From RYN-230 sp963723595 (GTDB lineage Bacteria; Actinomycetota; Actinomycetes; Streptosporangiales; Streptosporangiaceae), in assembly GCA_963723595.1 (NCBI GenBank), contig CAVRRQ010000009.1:1-64000 (forward strand): a stretch of 64,000 nucleotides of DNA. Direction: 5' to 3'. The translations under genes were made by a program, and so were the position numbers. This document shows, one piece after another, positions 53,695-62,185 of this stretch (positions are counted from its first letter, which is position 1; each line of letters opens with the position of its first letter). The notes under the pieces were generated by a model. It was given only the letters and a program-made list of their open reading frames with translations, did no database searches and was not told the origin of the DNA.

Positions 53695-56600
53695 ATGAGA
53701 TCACTTCACGTCCCGCGACTGGCTTGGCCGCGGCAGGCCATGTTACGGCGGAGCCGAAGGGGCTGTGCGGCCCTGGCAATCGCGGTCCTGGCCGCCCTGA
53801 CGCTGGTGAACGGCGCGCAGCACCCGGCCTACGGCGCCACCGACGGCCCCTACGGGGGGACCGCGGCGGCCGTGCCGGGCACGGTGCAGGCGGCGAACTA
53901 CGACACCGGCGGGCAGGGCGTGGCCTACAACGTCGCCTCGGTCAACGGCTCCGCCAACAGCTACCGTTCCGACGGGGTCAACCTCGAGGACACCGCGGAC
54001 ACGCAGGACGCCAGCGCGGCCGGTGGCGCCTACGACATGGGCTGGACCACACCAGGGCAGTGGTTCAACTACACCGTCAACGTCGCGACGGCGGGCACCT
54101 ACACCGTCGCCTTCCGGGTGTCCTCGCCATACGGGATTACCGACGCGCTGCACGTTGCCAACTCCTCCGGCACCAGCCTGACGGGCGCGGTCGCCGTCCC
54201 GAACACCGGCGGGTACGAGACCTGGACCACGGTCGACGCCAGCGTCACCCTGCCGGCCGGCCAGCAGACGCTGACCGTCGACCAGGACTCCAACGGCTGG
54301 AACTTCCACTACCTGACCTTCACCCTGAGTTCGGGCGGCGGCTCCGGCGGCGGCGGCTCAAGCGGTGACCAGCCGTTCGGCGGGACGCCCGCCGCCGTGC
54401 CGGGCACGGTCCAGGTGGCGAACTACGACACCGGCGGGCAGGGCACGGCGTACAACGTCACCTCCGCCAACGGCACCGCCAACAGCTACCGCTCCGACGG
54501 GGTCGATCTTGAGGACACCGCGGACACGCAGGACACCAGCGCGGCCGGCGGCGCTTACGACATGGGCTGGACCACACCAGGACAGTGGTTCAAATACACC
54601 GTCGAAGTAGCCACCGCCGGGATCTACACGGTGAGCTTCCGGGTGGCCTCGCCGTACGCGGTCACCGACGCGCTGCACATCGCCAACTCCTCCGGCACCA
54701 ACCTGACCGGCGCGGTCGCCGTCCCGAACACCGGCGGGTACCAGACCTGGGCCACGGTCACCGCCAGCGTCACCCTGCCGGCCGGCCAGCAGACGCTGAC
54801 CGTCGACCAGGACTCCAACGGCTGGAACTTCCACTACATGGCCTTCACCCAGGGATCGGGCGGCGGCGGCGGAGGAGGTGGAGGCACCGGCCCGACCGAG
54901 TACTGCGGTACGCAGGACCTCGCGCTGGACCAGCCGACCACGGCCTCCTCGACTCAGGACGCCACCGACTACCCGGCGCCCGACGCCACCGACGGCGACC
55001 CCGGCACCCGCTGGTCCAGCGCGGCCAGCGACCCGCAGTGGCTGGAGGTCAACCTCGGTTCCCAGCAGCAGATCTGCAACGTGGGCATCCTCTGGGAGGC
55101 CGCGTACGCCACGGCGTTCCAGATCCAGGTATCCAATGACAACTCGACCTGGACTACGGTCTACTCCACGACGACCGGCACCGGCGGGAACCAGACGTTC
55201 CCCATCTCCGTGACCGCCCGCTACATCCGGATGTACGGCACGGCGCGGGGGACCCAGTTCGGGTACTCGATCTTCGAGTTCGACGTCTACGGCCTCACCA
55301 CCACCGCGCCGGTCGCTGGCGGCACCGGCAACGGCGGCAACGGCACCTGTCCCTGGGTCGGCTCCACCGCGCCGGTCGCCCAGCGAGTCCAGCAGGTACT
55401 CAACACCATGGACCAGTCCGAAGAGGTCACCCTGGCCTCCGGCGACGGCAGCTCGAACTACATCGGCCAGGTCAACGCCATCCCCGATCTGTGCATCAAG
55501 TCGTTGAACATGGAGGACGGCCCGTCCGGGGTCGGTGACGGGAACGGTGGCGTGACGGCCTTCCCCGACGGGGAGAACGCCGCCGCGACGTGGGACCCGG
55601 CGCTGATCCAGCAGGAGGGCGCGGCGAAGGGCGCCGAGTTCGCCGGCAAGGGGGTGAACATCTCGCTCGGCCCGACAACCAACCTGGTGCGCGATCCGCG
55701 CTGGGGCCGGACCTACGAGACCTACGGCGAGGACCCGTACCTGGCCGGCCAGGTCACGTCGGCGGAGGTGGCGGGGCTGCAAAGCCAGGGCGTGATGGCC
55801 GATGTCAAGCACGTCGCGGCCTACGACCAGGAGCAGTACCCGAACGGCAGCAACAACGAGACGGTCAGCCAGAAGGCACTGGAGGAGCTGTACCTGGCGC
55901 CGTTCCAGGCCGCCATCAAGCAGTCGGCGCCCGCGTCGTTCATGTGCTCGTACGCCGTCGTCAACGGTGACCCCTCCTGCGCGAACGCCGACATGCTCCA
56001 GAACGGACTCGACGCGCAGGCCAACTCCGGCGGCTTCGTCGTCTCCGACTGGGGCGCCGCCGGCAACGCCGTCGCCGACCTTGAGGGCGGCATGGACATA
56101 GCGATGCCGTTCTCCAATGCGAGTGACGTGTCTGCCGCCCTGACGGCCGGCACGCTGAACCAGGCGACCCTCAACGCGGTCGTGGCCCGGATCCTGACCC
56201 AGATGTTCGCCTTCGGCGTGTTCGACAACCCGCAGACCGGCTCCCTCTCCGCCACCGTCACCACCGCGGCGCACGCCCAGACCGCGCTGAAGCTCGGTGA
56301 GGAGGGCACGGTCATGCTGAAGAACAACGGCCTGCTGCCGCTCAACCCGAACGGCAGCGAGTCGATCGCGGTGCTCGGCACTGACGGCGGCGCCGCCGTC
56401 GAGATCGCGGGCGGCGGCAGCGGCGGGGTCGACAGCTCGGACGCGGTCTGGCCGCTGACCGGGATCCAGCAAGCGGTCGGGCCGAACGTCAAGGTCACCT
56501 ACACCCCGGGTGACGACAACGGCACCACCGACATCCCGCAGGCGGTGGCCGCGGCCCAGGCCGCCACCGACGCGATCGTTGTCGTCAGCCTCCCGGAGGG

Positions 56601-57720
56601 TGAGGAGAGCGACCTGAAGACGCTCGACCTGTCCAGCGCGGACGAGACGATGATCGCGGACGTGGCCGCGGTGAACCCGAACACCATCGTGGTGATCAAC
56701 AGCGGCGGCCCGGTGGTCATGCCGTGGATCAGCTCGGTGGCCGGGGTGTTCGAGAACTGGTACGGCGGGCAGGAGACCGGCGCCGCGATAGCCGCGCTGA
56801 TCTTCGGCACCGTCGACCCGTCCGGCAAGCTGCCGGTCACCTTCCCGGCCAGCCTCAGCCAGGTCCCCGCGCAGACGCAGGCGCAGTGGCCGGGCACGGC
56901 GACCGGGGTGACCTACAGCGAGGGCGTGAACATCGGCTACCGCTGGTACCAGTCCCAGAACATCACCCCGCTGTTCCCGTTCGGGTACGGGCTGTCGTAC
57001 ACGAAGTTCTCGTTCTCCAACCTGAAGGTCGGTGCGTTCAACGCCAACGGCTCGGCGACGGTGACCGCGACGGTCACCAATACCGGGTCGGTGGCGGGGG
57101 CGGACGTCGCGCAGATGTACGTCGGCGACCCGGCCGCCAGCCAGGACCCGCCGGAGCAGCTCGCGGGCTTCCAGCGGACGACACTGACCCCGGGGCAGAG
57201 CGCCACGGTGTCCTTCCCGCTCACCGTCCACGACCTGGCCTCCTGGTCAGCGGCTGACAACGCCTGGGAGGCTCAGGCCGGCACCTACTCGATCTCGGTC
57301 GGCGACTCCTCGGCCAGCCTGCCGCTGACCGGGTCGACCAGCCTGGCTCACGAGCTGACCGGCCAGATCGCCGCGGGCGCCTCGGGCGCCGGTGTCTCGC
57401 TGGCTAACACGGCGGTCAGCGCGAACGTCACCCCGAACTCGGGCGTGCCGGGCGCGGAGACCGTCGGAGTGGTCAACCCCTTCGGCTACAGCAGCCCCCA
57501 GGGCGCGGCGGTGTCCTTCGCCATGCAGGCGCAAGACTCCAGCTCGTCCCAGACCCTCACCTTCACGGCCACCGGGCTGCCGCCCGGCATCACCATCGCC
57601 TCGAACGGGACGATCTCCGGTTCCGGCAGCACGCTCGGGACCTACACCGTGACCGTGACCGCGACTGACACGGAAGGAGTCTCCGGCACGGCCACCTTCG
57701 TGTGGTCCGTCGTGCAGTGA
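53695..57720 (+). CDS. Secreted multimodular GH3 beta-glucosidase (two CBM6, F5/8C, GH3, Ig-like)
   Basis: 1341 residues, intact; ATG 53695 has AGGGAG and CAGGA upstream. Signal peptide about 1-44. Two CBM6-like modules (about 52-212 and 225-385, coded by segments offset 525 bases) each with YDMGWTTPGQWF and QDSNGWNFHY. An F5/8C (CBM32) module (402-540) resembles those of the GH16 enzyme. GH3 N-domain from about 550 with nucleophile D785 in GFVVSDWGAAGN; GH3 C-domain from about 870 (GEEGTVMLKNNGLLPLN); fibronectin-like domain near 1120-1220; C-terminal putative Ig domain (about 1250-1341). Releases glucose or oligosaccharides from beta-glucans outside the cell; the binding modules suggest insoluble substrate. 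Confidence 0.92.
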   Translation: MRSLHVPRLAWPRQAMLRRSRRGCAALAIAVLAALTLVNGAQHPAYGATDGPYGGTAAAVPGTVQAANYDTGGQGVAYNVASVNGSANSYRSDGVNLEDTADTQDASAAGGAYDMGWTTPGQWFNYTVNVATAGTYTVAFRVSSPYGITDALHVANSSGTSLTGAVAVPNTGGYETWTTVDASVTLPAGQQTLTVDQDSNGWNFHYLTFTLSSGGGSGGGGSSGDQPFGGTPAAVPGTVQVANYDTGGQGTAYNVTSANGTANSYRSDGVDLEDTADTQDTSAAGGAYDMGWTTPGQWFKYTVEVATAGIYTVSFRVASPYAVTDALHIANSSGTNLTGAVAVPNTGGYQTWATVTASVTLPAGQQTLTVDQDSNGWNFHYMAFTQGSGGGGGGGGGTGPTEYCGTQDLALDQPTTASSTQDATDYPAPDATDGDPGTRWSSAASDPQWLEVNLGSQQQICNVGILWEAAYATAFQIQVSNDNSTWTTVYSTTTGTGGNQTFPISVTARYIRMYGTARGTQFGYSIFEFDVYGLTTTAPVAGGTGNGGNGTCPWVGSTAPVAQRVQQVLNTMDQSEEVTLASGDGSSNYIGQVNAIPDLCIKSLNMEDGPSGVGDGNGGVTAFPDGENAAATWDPALIQQEGAAKGAEFAGKGVNISLGPTTNLVRDPRWGRTYETYGEDPYLAGQVTSAEVAGLQSQGVMADVKHVAAYDQEQYPNGSNNETVSQKALEELYLAPFQAAIKQSAPASFMCSYAVVNGDPSCANADMLQNGLDAQANSGGFVVSDWGAAGNAVADLEGGMDIAMPFSNASDVSAALTAGTLNQATLNAVVARILTQMFAFGVFDNPQTGSLSATVTTAAHAQTALKLGEEGTVMLKNNGLLPLNPNGSESIAVLGTDGGAAVEIAGGGSGGVDSSDAVWPLTGIQQAVGPNVKVTYTPGDDNGTTDIPQAVAAAQAATDAIVVVSLPEGEESDLKTLDLSSADETMIADVAAVNPNTIVVINSGGPVVMPWISSVAGVFENWYGGQETGAAIAALIFGTVDPSGKLPVTFPASLSQVPAQTQAQWPGTATGVTYSEGVNIGYRWYQSQNITPLFPFGYGLSYTKFSFSNLKVGAFNANGSATVTATVTNTGSVAGADVAQMYVGDPAASQDPPEQLAGFQRTTLTPGQSATVSFPLTVHDLASWSAADNAWEAQAGTYSISVGDSSASLPLTGSTSLAHELTGQIAAGASGAGVSLANTAVSANVTPNSGVPGAETVGVVNPFGYSSPQGAAVSFAMQAQDSSSSQTLTFTATGLPPGITIASNGTISGSGSTLGTYTVTVTATDTEGVSGTATFVWSVVQ

Positions 57721-57805
57721 CCCCTGTGCCCTAGCAGGGGCTCGCAACCGAACACCAAACCCGCGCCGCGCGGGCCCGGCATCACCACCAGGCCCGCGCG
57801 GCGCG
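57721..57805. terminator. Two hairpins after GH3
   Basis: CCCCTG/CAGGGG (57721-57740) follows the stop directly. A perfect 15-base inverted repeat (57762-57776 with 57791-57805, 14-base loop) comes next and would serve both GH3 and the convergent lipoprotein gene. Confidence 0.85.
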
Positions 57806-57886
57806 CTCGATGCGCAGGTCAGCCGCTCAATCGAGTATCCGAGCGGCACAATGCAGCGTCGGCGACCCTGGGATCGCTGAGCCGGG

Positions 57887-58795
57887 CTAACTGGAGCCGG
57901 CCTTGGCCCGCTGGAGTGCTTGCTTCGTGATGTTGGCGGTCTGGCCGGAGGGCGGGGGGCTGAGCCGGACCGGCGCGCCGAAGTTGGTGAACGTGATAGT
58001 CAGCGTCGCCGTGCCGCTCCCCCCGCCGCTGCCGGTGGCCGGGAGCGGGACGTGGTAGCGGATCTGCCGGACCAGGTGGTGGACGTCGACCCACACATCC
58101 ACGGGGAACGTGGCGGTGCCGAGAGCCTTGATCTCCTTCCGGAACGCTTCGGCCGCCTTGGTCCGGCCCTTCGCCTGCGCCCTGGCCGCGGCCTTATCCA
58201 GGCTGACCTGCGCCCGGTACTCGGTGGCGGGCACGCCCGCCACCGTGGCACTGCCGATCCTGGACACGCCCCGGGAGACAGCCGACAGTTGCGATAGCGC
58301 CTGGGCAGGGTTGCTGTTGCCCGCCGAGGCGATCTGGGAGAACGACGCGCCCAGCCTGGCCTGGCTGAGCGTGTTCAGGTTGATGCTCACCCACGCCCGG
58401 TGGCCGGGGATCTGGCTCCGCTCGGCCGCCGGGACCTGGAGGTACTCGATGCCGTTCACCAGGAGGACCTTGGTGGTGCCGCCGCTCGGGGCATTGATGC
58501 TGGCTGTGAAGGCCGTCGTGGCGAAGTTGGTCTGCCCCGACGCGGTGATCACCGCGCTCTGCGATGACCCACTGGAGCTTTTCGCCTGGATCGTCTCATC
58601 GAGCCGGAAGGCAGCTGTTTTCGCCTTCGTTGTGGTCGTGTAGGCCGCCTGCACCGCATGTCCCTCGCCGGCCGATCCGCCCGTGGCCTGCCCTGGGCCC
58701 CCATGGGAACCGCCCGCTGACCCGCAGGCCGCCGCACCAGTGGCGACGAGTGCCCCTATCCCCGCCAAGGCCGCTGCGCGTTTTCCGGACCGCAT
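57887..58795 (-). CDS. Lipoprotein, LppX/LprG-like fold suspected
   Basis: 302 residues. N-terminal signal with lipobox-like ATGAAACGS (Cys at about residue 24), so it is anchored to the membrane outer face. A glycine/serine linker follows, then a domain with KVLLVNGIEYLQVPAAERSQ and ATFPVDVWVDVHHLVRQIRY; the latter D-V-W-V-D pattern is common to actinobacterial lipoproteins that carry lipids. No catalytic residues. Function uncertain. Intact. Confidence 0.75.
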   Translation of the reverse strand: MRSGKRAAALAGIGALVATGAAACGSAGGSHGGPGQATGGSAGEGHAVQAAYTTTTKAKTAAFRLDETIQAKSSSGSSQSAVITASGQTNFATTAFTASINAPSGGTTKVLLVNGIEYLQVPAAERSQIPGHRAWVSINLNTLSQARLGASFSQIASAGNSNPAQALSQLSAVSRGVSRIGSATVAGVPATEYRAQVSLDKAAARAQAKGRTKAAEAFRKEIKALGTATFPVDVWVDVHHLVRQIRYHVPLPATGSGGGSGTATLTITFTNFGAPVRLSPPPSGQTANITKQALQRAKAGSS

Positions 58796-58945
58796 AAGTC
58801 GCGCCTCCCTCGATCACACTTACTTTCGCGTGACCCGACTACCCCCGATTGGGAGGCCCTATCCGGACGGCGGCCATCCCGCATGATCTGGCGCGGTGGG
58901 AGGTATCCCGGGGGATATCAGGGGAATCCCTGATGGACTTGCGAT

Positions 58946-58960
58946 GTATCGCGTCGATAC
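58946..58960. promoter_or_regulatory. Palindrome GTATCG-CGT-CGATAC
   Basis: Perfect 6-base inverted repeat about 25 bases upstream of the short leader frame and 105 bases upstream of the DMT transporter. Surrounding TCGATCGCATGTCGC adds further near-symmetry. A TetR- or PadR-type operator is a reasonable guess; no such regulator is adjacent. Confidence 0.45.
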
Positions 58961-58985
58961 CGTCGATCGCATGTCGCTGTTCGCA

Positions 58986-59069
58986 ATGAGAGACAAAACG
59001 AAGCGGCCCTCGGCGGCGGCCACGCCGGGTGCGGCGTCACCGGCGGGCTGCCCTGGCGTGCTCCGGTGA
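58986..59069 (+). CDS. 27-codon leader frame coupled to the DMT transporter
   Basis: ATG 58986 opens a 27-residue frame (MRDKTKRPSAAATPGAASPA onward) whose TGA overlaps the GTG start of the transporter (GTGA). There is no strong ribosome site. It may be a leader peptide that couples translation, or the start of a deleted regulator. It has no recognisable family. Confidence 0.35.
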   Translation: MRDKTKRPSAAATPGAASPAGCPGVLR

Positions 59070-60082
59070 CGGCCCTGGTGTGGGCGCTGATCGCGGCCGT
59101 CCTCTACGGAACTGGTGCCGCGCTGCAGCAGCGCCAGGCCGCCGCGGCGCCCACTCAGGCGGCGGGCCGCCCCCGGCTGCTTCTGCTGCTGGTGCGGCGC
59201 CCCTGGTGGCTGCTCGGCATCGGCGTCGAGCTCGGTGGATTCGCTACCCACGCGGTCGCGCTGCGCACCGGCCCGTTGACGATCGTGCAGATGCTGGTCG
59301 CCTCGTCCCTGCTGTTCAGCGTGGCCACGGTTCGGCTGTGGTCGGGCCGCCGGCTGAGCTGGACCGCCTGGGCCGCGGTCCTGGCCGTCATCGTCGGCAT
59401 CGTCTCGTTCGTCGCGCTGGCCTCGCCCGCCGGCGGTGACGCGGGCGTGTCCGGGCATGCCGGGCTGGCCGCCGCCTGCCTGTCCACCTGCGCGGTGCCG
59501 CTTGCCGTCGCCGGTCTCGCTGCCGCCGGCCGCCGCCGCGCGGTCCTGCTGGCCGTGGCCGCCGGGCTGGCCGACGCCGGGATAGCCGTCGTGACCATGG
59601 CGTTCTCGCATGTCGTCAGCGGCGGGCTGACCGGCATGGCCGGCTCCTGGGCGACCTACGCCCTGATGCTGGGCGGTCCGTGCTCGCTGCTGCTGACGCA
59701 GACTGCGTACCAGGCGGGCCGGCCGATGATCACCCTGCCCGTCATCGCCGTGGTCACCCCGGTGGCCAGCCTGGCCGCGGGTAACCTGCTGCTCGGCGAG
59801 TCGGCCCAGCTCGGCGTCCTGAGCGGCGCAGTCGCGGTCCTGGCGGTGCTGGTCACATCGGCAGGACTCGTGGTGCTCGCCCGGCTGACGACTGGGCAGC
59901 CCGGCGAGGTGGGTGACCAAGGATTTTCCGTTACCTTGCCCGCCTTTCCGGCGTCCGGCTCACGGCCGGGTCCGGATCCGGCCCAGCCGGCGGAGCGCCC
60001 GCAGCACGCCAGTCACCCCGTCGCGGTCGCCTGCGTCCCGCCGCCCGCCAGCAGTTGGCCACGGTGTGCATCTCAGTCATAG
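59066..60082 (+). CDS. DMT superfamily (EamA-like) membrane transporter
   Basis: About ten hydrophobic segments in 290 residues, starting VWALIAAVLYGTGAALQQRQ; the second half contains LGGPCSLLLTQTAYQAGRPM and PVASLAAGNLLLGESAQLG, which fit drug/metabolite transporters of the actinobacterial MgtE-free type annotated as DMT family. GTG start inside the leader-frame stop. After TTGQPGEVGD (about 59920) the last 50 residues are low-complexity and may result from an indel; the natural stop is uncertain. Substrate unknown. Confidence 0.75.
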   Translation: MTALVWALIAAVLYGTGAALQQRQAAAAPTQAAGRPRLLLLLVRRPWWLLGIGVELGGFATHAVALRTGPLTIVQMLVASSLLFSVATVRLWSGRRLSWTAWAAVLAVIVGIVSFVALASPAGGDAGVSGHAGLAAACLSTCAVPLAVAGLAAAGRRRAVLLAVAAGLADAGIAVVTMAFSHVVSGGLTGMAGSWATYALMLGGPCSLLLTQTAYQAGRPMITLPVIAVVTPVASLAAGNLLLGESAQLGVLSGAVAVLAVLVTSAGLVVLARLTTGQPGEVGDQGFSVTLPAFPASGSRPGPDPAQPAERPQHASHPVAVACVPPPASSWPRCASQS

Positions 60083-60305
60083 GCGGCCTGCTTGTCTGCA
60101 CGTCGGACGGAGCGCGTGACGGGCGACGACGATCCACACGGTGCTGGTGTATCAGGCCGAGCCGGACTCGCCAGCGGCCGAGTGGCTTGCCCTGCTGGCG
60201 AGCTGGGCAGCGGCCTCATCGCGCTCACCACGGAGTTCGCGATTACTGCTGGCGGTGTGCGATGACCGGAGCGGACCGGATTATCAGGTGGTCTGCATGC
60301 CTGCC

Positions 60306-60956
60306 TTACGTGTCGAGCAGGCCGGCCTGGTACGCGGTGATGACGAGCTGCACCCGGTCCCTGGCGCCCAGCTTGGCCAGCAGCCGGGCCACATGGGTTT
60401 TGGCGGTGCCCACGGTGATGTACAGGGCGGCGGCGATCTCGGCGTTGGACATGCCGAGGCCTACCAGCTTGAGCACCTCGCGTTCGCGGTCGGTGATTCC
60501 GGTGAGCTCGCGGGGTTTGGGCCCGGGGCGGGGCTGGCTGGTGAACTGTGCGATCAGGCGGCGGGTGACGCCCGGCGCGATGATGGCGTCGCCGGCGGCG
60601 ACGACGCGGATCGCGGTCAGGATGTCCTCCAGCGCCATGTCCTTGACCAGGAAGCCGCTGGCCCCGGCCCGCAGCGCGCCGTAGACGTAGTCGTCATCGT
60701 CGAACGTGGTGAGCACGAGCACGCGGGCGTGCGTGTCACCGGCGGTGATCAGCTGGGTGGCCTCGATGCCGTCCATGCCCGGCATGCGGATATCCATGAC
60801 CACCACGTCGGCGCCGGTGTCCTTGCAGAGCTGGACCGCCTCGGCGCCGGTTCCGGCCTCGCCGGCCACGTCGATGTCGGGCGTCTGCGTGATCAGCATG
60901 CGCAGGCCCGCGCGGACCAGCGGCTGGTCGTCGGCCAGGATGACGTGGATGGTCAT
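60306..60956 (-). CDS. NarL-type response regulator (second system)
   Basis: 216 residues. Receiver TIHVILADDQPLVRAGLRML, phosphoacceptor D55 in VVVMDIRMPGMDG, and FLVKDMALEDI with the conserved Lys. LuxR helix-turn-helix at the end: ITDREREVLKLVGLGMSNAE and GTAKTHVARLLAKLG. The ATG overlaps the kinase stop (ATGA). It probably regulates the ABC exporter on the other side of the kinase gene. Confidence 0.93.
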   Translation of the reverse strand: MTIHVILADDQPLVRAGLRMLITQTPDIDVAGEAGTGAEAVQLCKDTGADVVVMDIRMPGMDGIEATQLITAGDTHARVLVLTTFDDDDYVYGALRAGASGFLVKDMALEDILTAIRVVAAGDAIIAPGVTRRLIAQFTSQPRPGPKPRELTGITDREREVLKLVGLGMSNAEIAAALYITVGTAKTHVARLLAKLGARDRVQLVITAYQAGLLDT

Positions 60957-62023
60957 CGGGCCGGCGCGGGCAGTGGCAGCCGGATGGCGACACGGAAGCC
61001 GCCGCCGGGGCTGGGGCCTGCCGACAGGTCGCCGCCGAGCAGCGCGGCGCGCTCGCGCATGCCGGTGATCCCGTAGCCGGTCCCGGATGGATCGCCGCCG
61101 CGCCCGCTGTCGGTGACCTCGATAGACAGCTCCCCGTCTTGCCGGTTGATCGCGACCTGGCACCGGCCGGTGCCGGCGTGGCGGACCACGTTGGTGACCG
61201 CCTCCTGGATGATGCGGAACGCCGACAGGTCGATGTCGGCCGGCAGCGGCTCCCGGCTGCCGTGCCACTCCACGTCGACCCGCACCCCCACGTCCAGGGT
61301 CGTGGCGGCCAGCCGCTCGAGGTCGGCCAGGCCGGGCGCCGGGTCCAGCGGCGCCTGGCCCGGCCCGGATTCCGGGTCAGCATGCCGCAGCCCGGTCACC
61401 ATCCGCCGCAGCCCGGAAAGCGTCTCCCGGCTGGTGGCCTCGATGGCGGCCAGGGCGTCGCGCGCCTCGCCGGGGCTGGCGTCGAAAACCCGGTGCCCGG
61501 CACCTGCCTGGATCGCGATGACGCCAATGCTGTGCGCCACGATGTCGTGCACGTCGCGGGCGATCCGCAGTCGTTCCGCCATCTCGGCCTGCGCGGCGGC
61601 CTGCGCACGCACCAACTCGGCCCTGGCCTGTGCCTGCCGGATTGAATGTCCGATGAGCCAGGCGATGATAATGAAAAGGGGTACGGCGATCGCGACCAAG
61701 GGGGGGCCACCCGACCCCACATTGCCAGCCCGGAGCCAAGCCGCAGATGGCACTGCCAGGAGCAGAGTCAGCACGACGGCGACGGCCATCGCGGCACCAG
61801 TCACCGATACTCTGCGACTGCGTGTCGCCGCTATGTAGCAGATTTCAAGGCCCGCTGCGCAGATGACCACGATCAGCGCGAATGTCGGCGATCTCGGCTG
61901 CAGCACCATGCTGGCCACCGATCCGCCCAGCATCACGGCCAGCGCCGCGAGCGGCCAGCGGCGCAGCACGACAGCGGAAGCCAGCAGGGCGCAGCCGAAC
62001 ACCACGGATCCCCACATAATCAT
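60953..62023 (-). CDS. Two-component sensor histidine kinase (second system)
   Basis: 356 residues. Four to five membrane helices in the first 125 residues with hardly any extracellular loop, then a coiled region and H159 in IARDVHDIVAHSIGVI. N box QEAVTNVVRHAGTG and G box GYGITGMRERAALLGG are intact. Intramembrane-sensing kinases like this often respond to cell-envelope-active compounds together with an ABC exporter, which is divergent here. GGAGG lies six bases before the ATG. Confidence 0.92.
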   Translation of the reverse strand: MIMWGSVVFGCALLASAVVLRRWPLAALAVMLGGSVASMVLQPRSPTFALIVVICAAGLEICYIAATRSRRVSVTGAAMAVAVVLTLLLAVPSAAWLRAGNVGSGGPPLVAIAVPLFIIIAWLIGHSIRQAQARAELVRAQAAAQAEMAERLRIARDVHDIVAHSIGVIAIQAGAGHRVFDASPGEARDALAAIEATSRETLSGLRRMVTGLRHADPESGPGQAPLDPAPGLADLERLAATTLDVGVRVDVEWHGSREPLPADIDLSAFRIIQEAVTNVVRHAGTGRCQVAINRQDGELSIEVTDSGRGGDPSGTGYGITGMRERAALLGGDLSAGPSPGGGFRVAIRLPLPAPAR

Positions 62024-62074
62024 GGGCGCCTCCAGCCCGCCGGGTCATGCTCATCGCGATCGTAAACCGCCCAG

Positions 62075-62128
62075 CGGTGCCGGGTCGTCTGGCCGCGGGC
62101 GTACGCCCGCGGCCAGACCGCGGCACCG
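62075..62128. promoter_or_regulatory. Very long palindrome centred between kinase and ABC exporter
   Basis: Positions 62087-62118 are a perfect 32-base palindrome (each half is the reverse complement of the other, centre GTAC). Outside it CGGTGCCG (62075-62082) pairs with CGGCACCG (62121-62128) after a few unpaired bases. The centre (about 62102) is almost exactly midway between the two start codons (62023 and 62186). It may be an operator for a dimeric regulator, a cruciform, or paired leader hairpins. Confidence 0.7.
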
Positions 62129-62185
62129 TGCAGATGGGTCCGCGGGCAGACGCGGCACGTCCCCGGGCTGCGGCATCTTCTCCCT

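Noticed and set aside
54358..57231. A 957-codon minus-strand frame
   Set aside because: It lies entirely antisense to the GH3 gene, whose catalytic and binding motifs are unmistakable.
58596..60082. Several minus-strand frames across the DMT transporter, including one of 353 codons
   Set aside because: They are histidine/glutamine/arginine-rich shadows of the transporter gene with no recognisable motif.
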